DNA of 64,000 nt from Limnephilus marmoratus (lineage: Eukaryota; Arthropoda; Insecta; Trichoptera; Limnephilidae): NCBI GenBank assembly GCA_917880885.1, contig OU862913.1:25677286-25741285 (forward strand), written 5' to 3'. Shown one piece after another: positions 10,501-22,500 of the stretch. A program made the position numbers and the translations under genes. The notes below the pieces were generated by a model that was given only the letters and a program-made list of their open reading frames with translations, was not told the origin of the DNA and did no database searches. How positions within the stretch are numbered: position 1 is the stretch's first letter; the number at the start of each line of letters is the position of its first letter.

Positions 10501-13500
10501 TGACAAAGGAGCAAAGTGCGGGACGAAGCAGGGGGCAGCACGTGACAATCTACGAAATGCAGTGTTTTGTTTAAACTAGTGTCGATAATTGTCTCAAGGT
10601 GAAGGGTCGTGCGTCAATTATGTTCATGAGTACTTGTTGATGAACGTTTTTTAAGCGATTTAATATGACTTCTACAAGACAAAAGTTAAAATGTCCGATA
10701 TTTGGTGGAAGTGCAGAGATGAAAGAGAATATCCTACCTACGTATGAAAATATGATGAAATTCTATGAATGGGTTCGACAAGACAAGTAAAGAATAAGTG
10801 CCTCCGTTCACGGAGATGCTTACAAGATACTCGATCCTCGTGCGCGTATCATATGCGCCGATCGTAAGTACCCCCCGTACGATTTTGCTGGTGCCCTTTC
10901 ACGGCGCTACGCGGTGGCTGTCGGTTTCCAATCAGTATCACGATATCGACAGTGCTGATCGCACGCGACGCTCGCATCATTTGTGTCTGATACTTATTCG
11001 TTTGACGTTTGACAGAAATGGCGTCGGAACATGAAAGTAATGTTAGATTTGTTCTGGAAGTGGAAAAAATGCATGTTTACATAACTATACTTTACCAGAA
11101 TACGTAAGAAACGATTTAGTGGAGAAGGCTTGGATTGATGTTGGAAAAAAAGTCATATGACATCGCATGACAGCGTGTTCACTCCACTTTTTTGACTTTT
11201 TGAATTACGGGCGTGCAGAGCTCCGGGCCAATTTAGGCCCCTTTCTCTTTCAACATGAGTTATTGTAAGGTTGTAGAATGTTTACATATTAGTGTTTGTT
11301 TGTTAATTTTTAATTGCGAAGGACGTGGCTGCAATATGGGGGGCGGTTATTGCGGAGGAGGTGGTTGGTGTTTGATTTCTTTTTCACTGCAGGGGGAGGG
11401 AACAACTGGGTGGATACCACTATTTGAGGGACGGGGGGAAGGGTAAGGGGACTTTGGGAGATGGGGGAATTTAGTGGGGTAGTGGCAGGTTGGGGGGTGG
11501 CACGTTGTGGGGTGAGGATTGCGTTGTTCTGGGCGAGGGTGGTGGGAAGAGATAGTGGGGAGAGTAGTTTGGGTAGTAGGGAAGAGATTTTTTGTGGGGG
11601 GTTGAGAAAGCTGTTGGTTTGGGGGGTGGTTGGCGGGCGAGAGGCAAGGGGGTAATTTGTTTGGGAAATTGTGGGGGGGCGGACGGTTTGAGGAGCGATG
11701 GGGGCGAGATCGGTTTGGGGGGCGTTGGGGGCGCTGTCGGATTGGGGGGCGATGGGGACGCTGACGGTTTGGGTGGCAGGGAGAGGGCGGTCGGTTTGGG
11801 GGGCGGCAGGGGAGTGATTGGTTTGGAGGGCAATAGGGGGGTGGACTGCTAGGGGGGTGGTTAGGGGGGGGCTGGTTGGGATGATGTTACTTGAATCGGG
11901 CTGGGGGGAGCTAGGGGGGGAGCTGGGGGGGGAGCTGGGGGCAGTAGGGGTACGCACTTGGTGTCTGCGTACGGCCAATTCGCAGACGTGTAGTTTATCT
12001 TCTTGGGACATGTTGTTATGGTCAGGGTGGTCGTTGAAGAAGTTGAATATTTCACGGGAGAGGCGTTCGTATTCTTCTGGGTTTGGGCTGGATGAGAGGG
12101 GGAGAGGGGAAGCCATGGTTGTTTAGATCGGGATAACACGTGGAAAACACAAAAGTTCAATCACTGATAGTCTGTAGATATTTGGCGGGAGAAAGCACTG
12201 AATGTTTGTGGGTAATCCTCGAGGCACTGGGTAATGACACTGAGGTAGAATGTTCCTTTACTGGGAAAGGCACTTTGTGGTATTCACGAAACTTGTCAAA
12301 TTGGATCGGAACAAGCGACGGCGGCGGTGGAGTATGGCATTTTGCGAAGCCAGAGAGGTGCGACTGTCGCGGTCGGCAGTCACAGACGGAATGTGATGTT
12401 CACTCCACGGCTGCACGTGAAAAATTATATCAGCAGGGTACTTGTGGTTTCGTCACAATTACGTAGATTGAAAGTATCTCCATGAACGGAGGGCCTTACA
12501 CGACAAAAGAGCCTACGTTTTTGGAAATTGTCGAAATAGCTGGAACGAAAATTGAAGAATTGTGGATAAAATCTTCTATTACAATTGTCACACACAAACG
12601 AGTCTTACAGTTACTAAAAAGTTATCACTCAAATTTGAAAAAGTCTTTGAAGAAACTTAAGCAAGAAAAGTTAGAAGAGTTCAGAGTACAAAGTAAAAAG
12701 CTTTTTGACATAGCTGCATGTAAATGTCAAGAATTTGTACGCTGTACTTGTTTGAGGGGAAAAAAGTGCAAAAGAGGAACAAATGTTTTTAGAAGACCAA
12801 CGCACTAACAGGCTAAAACTGTTTTAAAAGGATCGAAAAGGTTTAGAGTGATGGTACAAAAGGAACATATTTCAATTATAAAAGAACCAGGTTTTGTTTA
12901 TGTTGGGTATGTGGTTCCAACATCGGCCAGTGCAAGAAATATTGAAAGAGCTATCCACAGCTTTTTAACGACTGAAAAGATAACATTAGACAGTTTAATG
13001 GCTGTTGGCTGCAACGGAACAAACACAAATACAGGGAAAGTGAGAGGCGTGATTCGTCTTTTGCAAAACAGACTATCTCGACCATTGAAATGGATAATTT
13101 GTCTCTTACATGCCAATGAGTTACCATTGAGGCATTTGTTTACCTATTTGGACGGCCCTACTGCAGGACTTAAATTATTTGCAGGTCAAATTGGTAAAGC
13201 ATTAGAGATATGCGAGACGCTGCAGTTGACCAACTTTGAGAAGATAGAAGGTGAACTACCGCCACAAACATCCACAGATCTCAGTACAGACCAGAAATAT
13301 TTACAAGAAATTACTACTGCTGTCATAAATGGATCCTGCTCTCCTGATTTATTACAGAGAAGCCCAGGTGAACTATTCCATGCCAGCTGGTTGACAAGAG
13401 CTAATCGCATACTACGTTTGTATATTTCTACGGAAAATCCACAACAAATACTTGTGATTTTAGCAATGTTTGTTGTAAAATCATACGCTCCTGTCTGGTT

Positions 13501-16500
13501 TGCTATCAAAACACATTCATCCCGCAAAGATGGTTCAAATAATTTATAGAAGCTCATTAACAGCACTAGGTATTTGTCCAACGAGTTGTTAGCGATAGTG
13601 GACCCTGTTATAATTCGAAACAGTTACTTTGCTCATCCAGAAAACTTGTTGTTGAGTATGATAACTGATTCACGTAAGCACATTAGAGAACTCGCTGCAA
13701 GACGCATTTTAAAGGCTCGTCAAGTTATAAAAATTCTATTTGGCGCATGTTTGAGGTGCCAAAAGTAGACTTAATGCACATTCTTACATAGACATGATTG
13801 ACTGGCAACAAAATATATAAAAACACCCAATACTGATGAATATTTCCGATAAGCAGTTACAAGATCTTATTGAAAATGGAGAAGATACAGTGTTGGAGTT
13901 TATGAGACTGCCTTGCCACACCCAGGCTGTGGAAAGATCTGTAAAAGTTGTGACAGAAGCAGCTCTAAGTGTATGCGACAAGACAAGACAAGACAAGAAG
14001 GATTTATAAAATCTAAATTAGCATCTCGATGCGAAATTGATGTTGTTCATACCTGTGTTTACTTTTAAAATAAATGATTTTATTAGTTAAAATTTACTTT
14101 TATTTTATCATTTAATGCATACAATATTATTTTTACTTATTATTTTGTTTATAGGGTGTATAAAACAAAACATCTATAAAACTTAAAAAATAAAATTTCA
14201 AATATGTGGCGGGAACTCAAGCAGTTGAGCTAGAACTTCCAAATTGGGGAGTGTTATTTACAATTACATAAAGCAACCTTTACCTGGTATTCCAATTCGA
14301 ATTTCCAAGAAAAAAAATTTTCATATAAAAGTGTTCCACCCTAGTGTAGATATATCTTAAAAAATACATTAAAACTTTTAGTCTGTAGTGTATATCTTAA
14401 AAATACACGAAAACTGTTCGCCTAGATCGGATAGCAGAACCTTACAAGTGGTGGTCAGCAAACGCAAAACAGTATACAAGCCTAGCAGAATTTGCTAACG
14501 TGTATTTATCATCTCCCGGGAGCAGTGTATATAGTGAGCGGCTTTTTTCAGAAGCAAGTATAATTTATGATGAAAAGCACAATCGTTTTCTATCAACAAA
14601 TGCTGAAAAAAAATGTTTTCATTCTTCATAACTTAACACTTTTAAGTGTTAAATAGGTATGTACGCTGATTTTGTGTTAAAATAAAAATAAAAATGTGAT
14701 TAATATTGGGCGTTTTTTTTCATGATTTAGTATTCGGTATTCGGACGAATAGTTTGCAATATTCGGTCGAATACCGAATAGTTAAAAAAGTAGCCGAATA
14801 CCGAATAGCAACTGAATATTCGTGGCATCTCTAGTATAAAGCCCTTCTTAGGGCGTATAGGGGCCCATACGGCCTATGGGCACACTCAGTTTAGGGGCAT
14901 ATTTTGAATGTCATTATTTTGAATTATAATTGTAATATATAACCCAATACATATTGTTATAGATAAGATGTTAGTTTATTAACGATCAGTGGCGGTTTTC
15001 TCTAAAGTGCGTTTGTGCGGCGAACCACCATTAAAAAGATGAGAAAATAAAACAAACTTGTTTTATAATAATATTATAAACGTAAAAAATACGTAACGTA
15101 AAAATAAATAAATATAATGCAATAACATTATAAACACTAGTATAGGTAGCGCGCCATCAAATACGTTATTCCCATTTGGTGCATTTCAAAACGCGCATCA
15201 AATGCTCCGTATAAAAATATGATACTCCTGCAAACCGCTCTGACGGTGATTTTAACAAATCTAGGGCTTTCTGTATGCAAAATTCACAAACCGTTGTGCG
15301 ACGATCCCGATCATGATGTCCGAACATTGTCCGAACACAATGTCCGATGTGACGAGTGTCGCGATGCCCGATATACTGCGGGAGCGCAGACTGACCGTTG
15401 ACCCTTAAACCATAAATTTTTAATTTGAGTTTTCGTATTCATTTTTTTAGATAAGACCATATGTTCTTCAGTTACATTTACGATGATTAGTATAGAGATT
15501 AGAGAAGGAACTACTGATAACCTCTATTCCTGATTTTAATACCTGCGTAATTGAAGTGTTTCAAATGAAAAAGTCGGCGCATGCATTTTTTGTATACCTA
15601 AGTGAAAAAAATTATTTTATTTTGTGCCACCTTTATTTGTGTTTTTTGTTTTTATTAAATGTTTTAAAATATCAAATACTAGCTGACCCGACGAACTTCG
15701 TACTGCCTCAGAATCTTTTGTTTTTGTTGGTATCAGAGATGGCGTTGTGTACGGATTTATATTTTGTGTGATTTTCTTACTTTTCTCCTTACTTACGGGA
15801 ATTTTTGAAAGGAAGTGGGTACCATTTATTGGATAACCAACACCTCTGCCATAGGTCACCCCAAGTGGTTCGCTACGTTTGGTGATTTAGCAGGGTTGCC
15901 CGGGTTCATGGGGAGACTTTTGTGAGGGTCTTGGCGGCGGATGCGTCTGCCCACCTGCTGCGTGGCGGGCCGGATCGAGAGAGACTGGTTGAGGGAGGGC
16001 TTTTGACCTTTCCAGCCGGATTCTCTCGACCAATGGGTTGAAAGAGTCCGGCTGAAAAGGTCAAGATAAAAGGTCAATTCCGGTCAAGGCAATGGCCTTG
16101 CATCGCAGTTGAAGGAATGGATTCACTCCAGGATACACTGACCTCCAGATTCCTACCCACCCCTCATGCCTTTTTCCTTCCCAGAACTTCCTATCCTCCC
16201 CTTCCTTAAAAAGACCCTCCACACAGCATCCCTTAAGATGACATAGGTCCTGAGTGAAGCGTACGTAAAAAAATGCGTTTCATTTTAGAGATTTATTTAT
16301 TTTTGTATTTTTCCTTTGGAGGAGTGCAGAGACATACGTTCACCGTTTGTCTCATCTTCAACTATTGACATTTAGTGTGTAAGAAAGAGGGGCAGCATTA
16401 TATGATTAAGAACAAAAGCAAAACAATCAGTGCATTGACATTTGACGTTATTGAATTTTATGAATTCACGCACAGTTAAATATTATACCTATCACAATAT

Positions 16501-19500
16501 TGCTGCAGTTCTTTCAAAATACGAGAATTCGTTCCATACAAAATGTATGAAAAATTCATTTTCTTAACTTTAACTATAACTTTCTTTTTCGTGAATTTTT
16601 GCGATGTTTTAATAGGTATTCTGTTATCCTGGGCGGAGACAAATCCAACAAATCAAAATCGGTCCATGCGATCTCAAGTTATAAAACAAGTTATAAGTGT
16701 AACTAACCCGACTTTGTTTTATATATTAAGATATATTCTACGTAATTATTCTTGTTGAAAAAACAATAATAATTAGCAACGTATATTGAAAAAAAAAACA
16801 TTAAAAATTAAATTTTTCTCGTTATTATTTATAATTGTGTTGAGTGTCAAGTGATTTGAAAACAAAAGTATGTAGGTACCTCTCCCACTTATGTTGTGTG
16901 AGTTACGCTGCATTCGACTCTTTGACGAAGGACAACATAAGTAAATTTTGATTAGATATATGGGACGTGTGGAATTGCACTATCCTCCCCACATCCTGGA
17001 ATAAAGATTATTATTATTATATCTTATCTTGAATTTCTGAACCCCCTGCTAAAAAGACCACGAACCGCCACTGTTAACGATATTGCGTTGCCAGTATAAA
17101 GTCGCGGTTATTTCAAACAAACATTTTCACATTATTATCGTTTCATTGTTTTTTACATGACCCCTTAAACTGCTTGAATATGTTCAATGTGTTAGATATG
17201 TTCAATACAAACTGAGACAACCTGTAATTGATATCTGATGCAATACATTAATGTCTATTCTTAAACTACCGCTACTTTCTACCCGGAGAACTATTAATGA
17301 TATTCTCATACTTTAACCACTGGAGCGATTTCGGTCGAAAAATCGACCACTTTTATTTTTCTGCAATTGATTTCGGTCCGGAAATGGACCACATTTTCCT
17401 ACAATTCGTAAAACATTTATTAACATTTCCTTGGCCAGCCATTTGTTTTAACACGAAGCTATTGAAATACTTTAGGGAACGTACCCAAACTACGTGACCA
17501 ACTTTTTGCAATTTTTAACCCCCCCCCCCCCCCCCCCGGTGACCAAAATCCTAAGGAACCCGCCGCTCATTTGTATGGAGCGTGACCTTTTGAAGACCCC
17601 CCCCCCCCCAAAAAGTGTCACGTAGTATGGGTACGTTCCCTTATCTATTATGACCATAGATGTCACAAATCCGAACTTCGTAGACTATTTTAGAACAATG
17701 TCAGTGTCAGACCGGTCAGTGGTTGAGTGGGCATCGCGTTTGGGTCCCATCCAGGCGTTCCATGTTCGATTCCTCGGCTGGCTAAGTCATCCATCACGAC
17801 TCAAGTAACATTTTCGGCTCACTGTGGTGGTAGTAGGAGACTTTAAAATATTATCAGGTTATTCGAAACCCTCTGTCTTTCTTTTAAAATTAAAAAAAAA
17901 AATGTTAATAATAAATTTAAAAAAAAAAATTTCCCGCCGAATTTTTGAACAGCTGTTTAGGAAAAAAATTAAGTCCTTTTTCCATAGATGTCACCTTTCA
18001 TTATCAAGTATACCACAGATAACATATAGAAACTGAAAATATTCTATGTTGTAAGTAAAAAACACCCAGGATTCGCGCGATTATAAACTTTACAATTTTT
18101 TTATATTTTTTTTATTAATCCTACAAATATGAGATAAACGGTAAAATACAGGTTCATTCATTGACTATACATTACTCGTAGCACTATAATAAGTTTTTTT
18201 ATCTCCATGTTAAAATTCGAAGGTATGATTTTTTTTAATGTTGGCGAAAAATTTTAAAAATGACCTTCTGGGAAATCTCAAGAAATCGAGGTAAATTTAT
18301 TTATTTGGCGTGATCGCTCCAGTGGATTACCAAATAACCTCACAGAGTGCCCTCAAATGTTAAGTGTTACAAATATCCCGGTTAAAACTACTCGACTTCA
18401 GCCTCTATTCCACTGTCACAACCATACCACAACTATGAATATCATTCCATCTAGGTATCTATATAAATAAAAGTGCATCGCCGAAATGTATGTACGCGCA
18501 TAACTTCCGAACGACTGCACCAAATTTGATAATTCTTTTTTTGTTGTGTTTGTTATTGTCAGGACAAGGTTTGAATTAAAGAGAAATTTTTAAAAATCAG
18601 ACAGAATTTTTTTTTAAATGTCATAATATGAAAAGTGAGTGTGTGAATGAGACAGAAGACTGTGAGAGATCTTCTATACAGGGTGTCCGGGGGTAAAGTG
18701 CATTAACTTCGGGAGGTGATACTGTATGATGGTAGGAGTAAAAAAGATTAACAACTTTTTCCGAAATTCCAACATTTTTTTTCCCATACAAAAGACGTAC
18801 CTACTAAAAATCCTTAGTGTGAGGTACGATCTTACTTGCTGAGAGCCTGAAGGGCGCGCCCGACTCGATTGTGATTGGCCCGTATCGTAACAGCGGAAAA
18901 TAATAAATTTGGCCGCACACGCCGGACTAATTTTATCTTTTTACCTCAAAAATGCCCCTAAAAGTTGGAATTTCAAAAAGTTATTGATCTTTTTTACTTG
19001 TAATATCATGTAGAATCACCTCCCGAAGTTAATGCACTTTACCCCCGGACACCTTGTTTATTGACAAAAGGTTTGTATTAAAGAAAATTAAAAACAAAAA
19101 ATGTCGTACATTACAAGGCATTACAATAGTTATGGTCGAATTATTTTATTGTAATTTAATTTAATTTTATGGTCGTATTAAACGGAAGATTTTGTCTCAT
19201 TTTTTGTCAGTACGTAACGTGTAACATTGGATATATGAAATTATTGATTATCCAAGTGATTTGAATTTACCAGAGAAGTATTACATTTCCTTAGTCCGCG
19301 ACTGTCCACCAACCGTGTGAAGCCGAGGCGGGCATAAATAGTACAACAAGTCTTTCAGGAATTTCGAAAATATTCACGAAAAAAAATGTATGGCGTATGG
19401 CGGTACGAAGTTCGTCAGGTCAGCTAGTATGGTATATTTATGCATTCCCCGCTAGTATGATCTCACCTAACTGTCACCTCTCCTGAACAAGTGACGTAGA

Positions 19501-22500
19501 AGATTACTTTCAACGGAAAATCATGGGGGGAAATTATTCCAACACAAACAATACTCTCGAGCGTGGGAACTGTCGTATGATTATTGAGTGAATTATTGTA
19601 TGTCTGCCTGGCATCAATGTACAACTTTTGGAGGACTGTTTGTCAACGTGTTTCAGAACTAAAAACTATGTTCTGCTAACTGAAAATTTGTTCACAGAAC
19701 GAAAATATGAAATCATTACGAACAAATAAATGCCGCGCAATTCGACACATGTTTATTTCTGGGGCTTAATGTTAGAATTGCCTATATCTGTTATTTTATA
19801 ATTTGATTTAAGGTAGGTGCGAGTAATAAGGCCTGTCGGCTAATAAAGCCTAAGGCCTAAGCTACACGAGCGGTTCGCCCGCCGCGGGAAACCGCTAGAG
19901 AAATCTGGCGGCTCTTATCAAACTACACGGGTGGCGGTTTCCCGCCATGCTACATGAACGGTTCTAACGCCGCGGGAAACCGCCCGATCCTTTATGCGCA
20001 CGACCGATCAACAACGCTCTCTTGCACGAAATGATGCAATTGCGGGAAACCGCCCGTGTAGAATTAACGTGGCGGTTATCTGCGGCGGGAGAACCGCTGC
20101 ATGTGGCGGTCGAATTTCTACCGCCTGTGAACCACGAGCATCCACGGCGGGAGAACCGCTCGTGTAGTTTGCGCCAAACAATGCTCATAGTAAATTGTGT
20201 CTGCTGCGGTTTTCCGCGGCGTGAGAACCGCTCATGTAACTTAGCTTTTGCGTACTTGAAGTGAAATATCACAAAACTGCGCTATATAAATACTACGTTA
20301 TTATTATTACTAGGCATAAATAAAAAAATACAATTTAAAATGTTCGATGCCGCTAAAAGACACGCCCATAGGTAGCTAACACTCATAAATAGAGCTTCAA
20401 GCTTGTCGCGACGCGTAGCTCACTTGTTTCGACCAGTGCGGAGCGATTAGTATGCGAGGAGGGGTTGTGAGGTACGGTAATTATAAAAAATCGTCCGACT
20501 GAATCGTAAGTAATTTTAGTAATATTACACTTTTATATATAATTTTGTGCTACAGTTTTCTGTTTTTCATACTTCTATCAACCTTTGATTTCTAAGTAAT
20601 GTATAGTGGACCATTATTAAGGCCTACCAAATTTGACCGCAGGCCTTGTTATATTCTTTTTTTGTAACAATGTTTGTCAGCTTTACAACTTATTTTAAAA
20701 CTTTCTCAAAATATTATGGATGTTTGTACGTGTAAGTAATTATAACTGTTTACTAATTGATTTCTGGTTATTTTAGTGCCTATTACATCCCGATGCCCTC
20801 CAAACGAGCATTGTGGTCTGAAAATGACTTGGTGTCGGCTGTCCAAGCAATAAGAAGAGGAATGCTGAGCACATACGAGTATAAAGCTGCCGTGAGGTTT
20901 AATATTCCCAGGAAAACCATTAGAAACCATCTCCGACTGTTAAACAAAGAAATTTGTAGCCATTTTGAAGACTTAAAGCATGATTAATGCATATACGTTA
21001 AAATTGATCTCAATAACCAAATGTTAGAAGCCTATTTTGATTATCTTTGAGTGTTAAAATCTTAGGCCTTATTATCCTACTATAGCATAATAAGGCCTAG
21101 ACAAGGTTTTTAAAAACGTTTAATTTTATGTTTGTTTATGGCAAAAATGGCAATTTTTTGTTAATATTGTTCTGTATGTTTATTTAATATTACAATTTGT
21201 TGATTCGTATACATAGTTTTTATTTTATTTCAAATCTCCCTTAGATAGGCCTTATTACCCCCAGCTACCTTAAGCGTCTACGACACAGGGCGAGTTTACA
21301 AGCTACTATCTGGGAAATTCACTATCTCTTAGTAAACTCGCCCAGTGTCATCGTGTTACTTGCTAACTAGCAGCGACTAGCAGATTGTTGACAATCTACA
21401 AAAAAAAATTGAAAGGTCGTCAACTTTACTCGCCTACATGCTTGCTCGTGATTGGTTTTTATTTATGTTTCCAACATGGCTTCCGATAAACAGCTGATTT
21501 CGACTGTCAAATATCTGAAGAATTAGTTCACGCAGGCATCGTTATTCTTGTTACTGGCGCTAGCAGTGGCCTCAGTTTCCTACGCTTCTGAGCGAGTGGA
21601 CAGTTTTGTGTGTCATCATGACAATCTCACTCGCCGATTTACCCGCTTTTAAACTTAGTAGATAGTAGTTATAAACTCGCCGTGTGTCATCGAGCCTTAG
21701 GTATCAGAAAGCACTCTAAATGTACTGTTTGGTTTTGAAATGACAATATGCATAGTTCCTACCGGAATGTCATTTATCCATTCTACCCTCCTCAACCAAT
21801 GTCACCTTGCTGAAGAAAGCAGGGAGCAATCAAAAACCAGTATATTGTGAGATGACTTGTGACATTTGAAGGATCTGGTTTAGTTGTAATGTGTTGTATC
21901 CAGCTTCTAACTCGTGTTGGTAAGTGCTTGGTTTTCCTTACTTCCTTGTAGTCATAATCCTATCAAATACATTAGAATCACCCAATTTCATACAAACTCA
22001 TTTTCGTTTCGCATAATTACAGTCCATTTCGCCTGTTGCATTTGAGGCTGTCATTTTGAGTAGCATTTCAGATGCAACGCGTCCCTTATTTGAATACTAT
22101 AGATACCTACGTTCGGAACTCTAGATTCAATATTGATGAAATTATGAACTTCGTAGAAATTAAAATATTGATTCAGCCTTTTTTACTCCAAAAAATCTAT
22201 AAACAATGTTAATTCCTGGAAGAACATTGTTTATCGATTTCTGGTCACAAAATGTTTTTGTTGTGGGATGTTACAGGTGATGCGTGCACCATAGTGACCA
22301 CAAGGCAGAGGGGCAGGTGCCAGCACATAACCCGGTGTGCAGTAGTTCTTGATGAGGCCTTAAAGAATATACCTCCTCAGGTGAAGTCACAACTCATTTA
22401 CATTAGCCAGTAGCCAGTAGCCATATTGCCTGCTTTTAAACCAAGGATATCTTGTACATCCAGAATACCTGGAAAAAACCCTCGATTCTGTGTGAAAATG

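Larger units (their letters stand above)
10795..12498 (+). mobile_element. TIR element with MADF-like fragment and proline-rich frame
   Basis: Ends TAAGTGCCTCCGTTCACGGAGA (10795) and the reverse complement TAAGGCCCTCCGTTCATGGAGA (12477-12498) match at 19 of 22 bases. It splits the unnamed family gene. Inside are a MADF-like segment at 11018-11157 and a GC-skewed minisatellite with a long minus-strand frame. The superfamily cannot be fixed. MADF with a TIR suggests PIF/Harbinger, but no DDE frame is seen. Confidence 0.6.
9564..14833 (+). mobile_element. hAT transposon 1 (TSD GTATAAAG), decayed and invaded
   Basis: TIR TAGAGATGCCACGAATA at 9564 is matched by TATTCGTGGCATCTCTA ending at 14833, and the 8-bp duplication GTATAAAG lies at 9556-9563 and 14834-14841. 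A hAT C-terminal dimerisation region is kept at 14425-14636. The interior also carries a Helitron (9847-10251), fragments of an unnamed arthropod family and a MADF-bearing TIR element (10795-12498). A deletion copy lies at 56440-56987. Confidence 0.88.
17310..18340. mobile_element. TIR element with CCACTGGAGCGATTT ends
   Basis: Left CCACTGGAGCGATTTCGGTC near 17318, right GATCGCTCCAGTGG near 18335. The two halves are long imperfect inverted repeats, and the element is related to 25093-25748. It was invaded by a MITE (17475-17640) and a SINE (17700-17880). Superfamily unknown. Confidence 0.65.
19811..21270 (+). mobile_element. pogo-like element with TA duplication
   Basis: TIRs AGGTAGGTGCGAGTAATAAG (19811) and the inverse of TTATTACCCCCAGCTACCT (to 21270) match at 23 of 27 bases and are flanked by TA on both sides. 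TAAGGCCT motifs recur inside. It holds a psq-type HTH frame (20793-20987) and is interrupted by a MITE (19857-20246). Confidence 0.7.

Noticed and set aside
9556..14841. Treating 9564-14833 as an intact autonomous hAT
   Set aside because: Only the C-terminal dimerisation part is recognisable; the rest is foreign insertions and decayed frames.
15219..15401. 60-codon frame seen again at 63465-63647
   Set aside because: The two are copies of hAT 2; the encoded peptides match no motif, differ at many residues, and similar length reflects recent common origin.
20022..20264. 80-codon plus-strand and 102-codon minus-strand frames
   Set aside because: Both translate the repeated CCGCGGGAAACCGC-type motifs of the MITE at 19857-20246 (RRENRSC, RFSRRG), not a gene.
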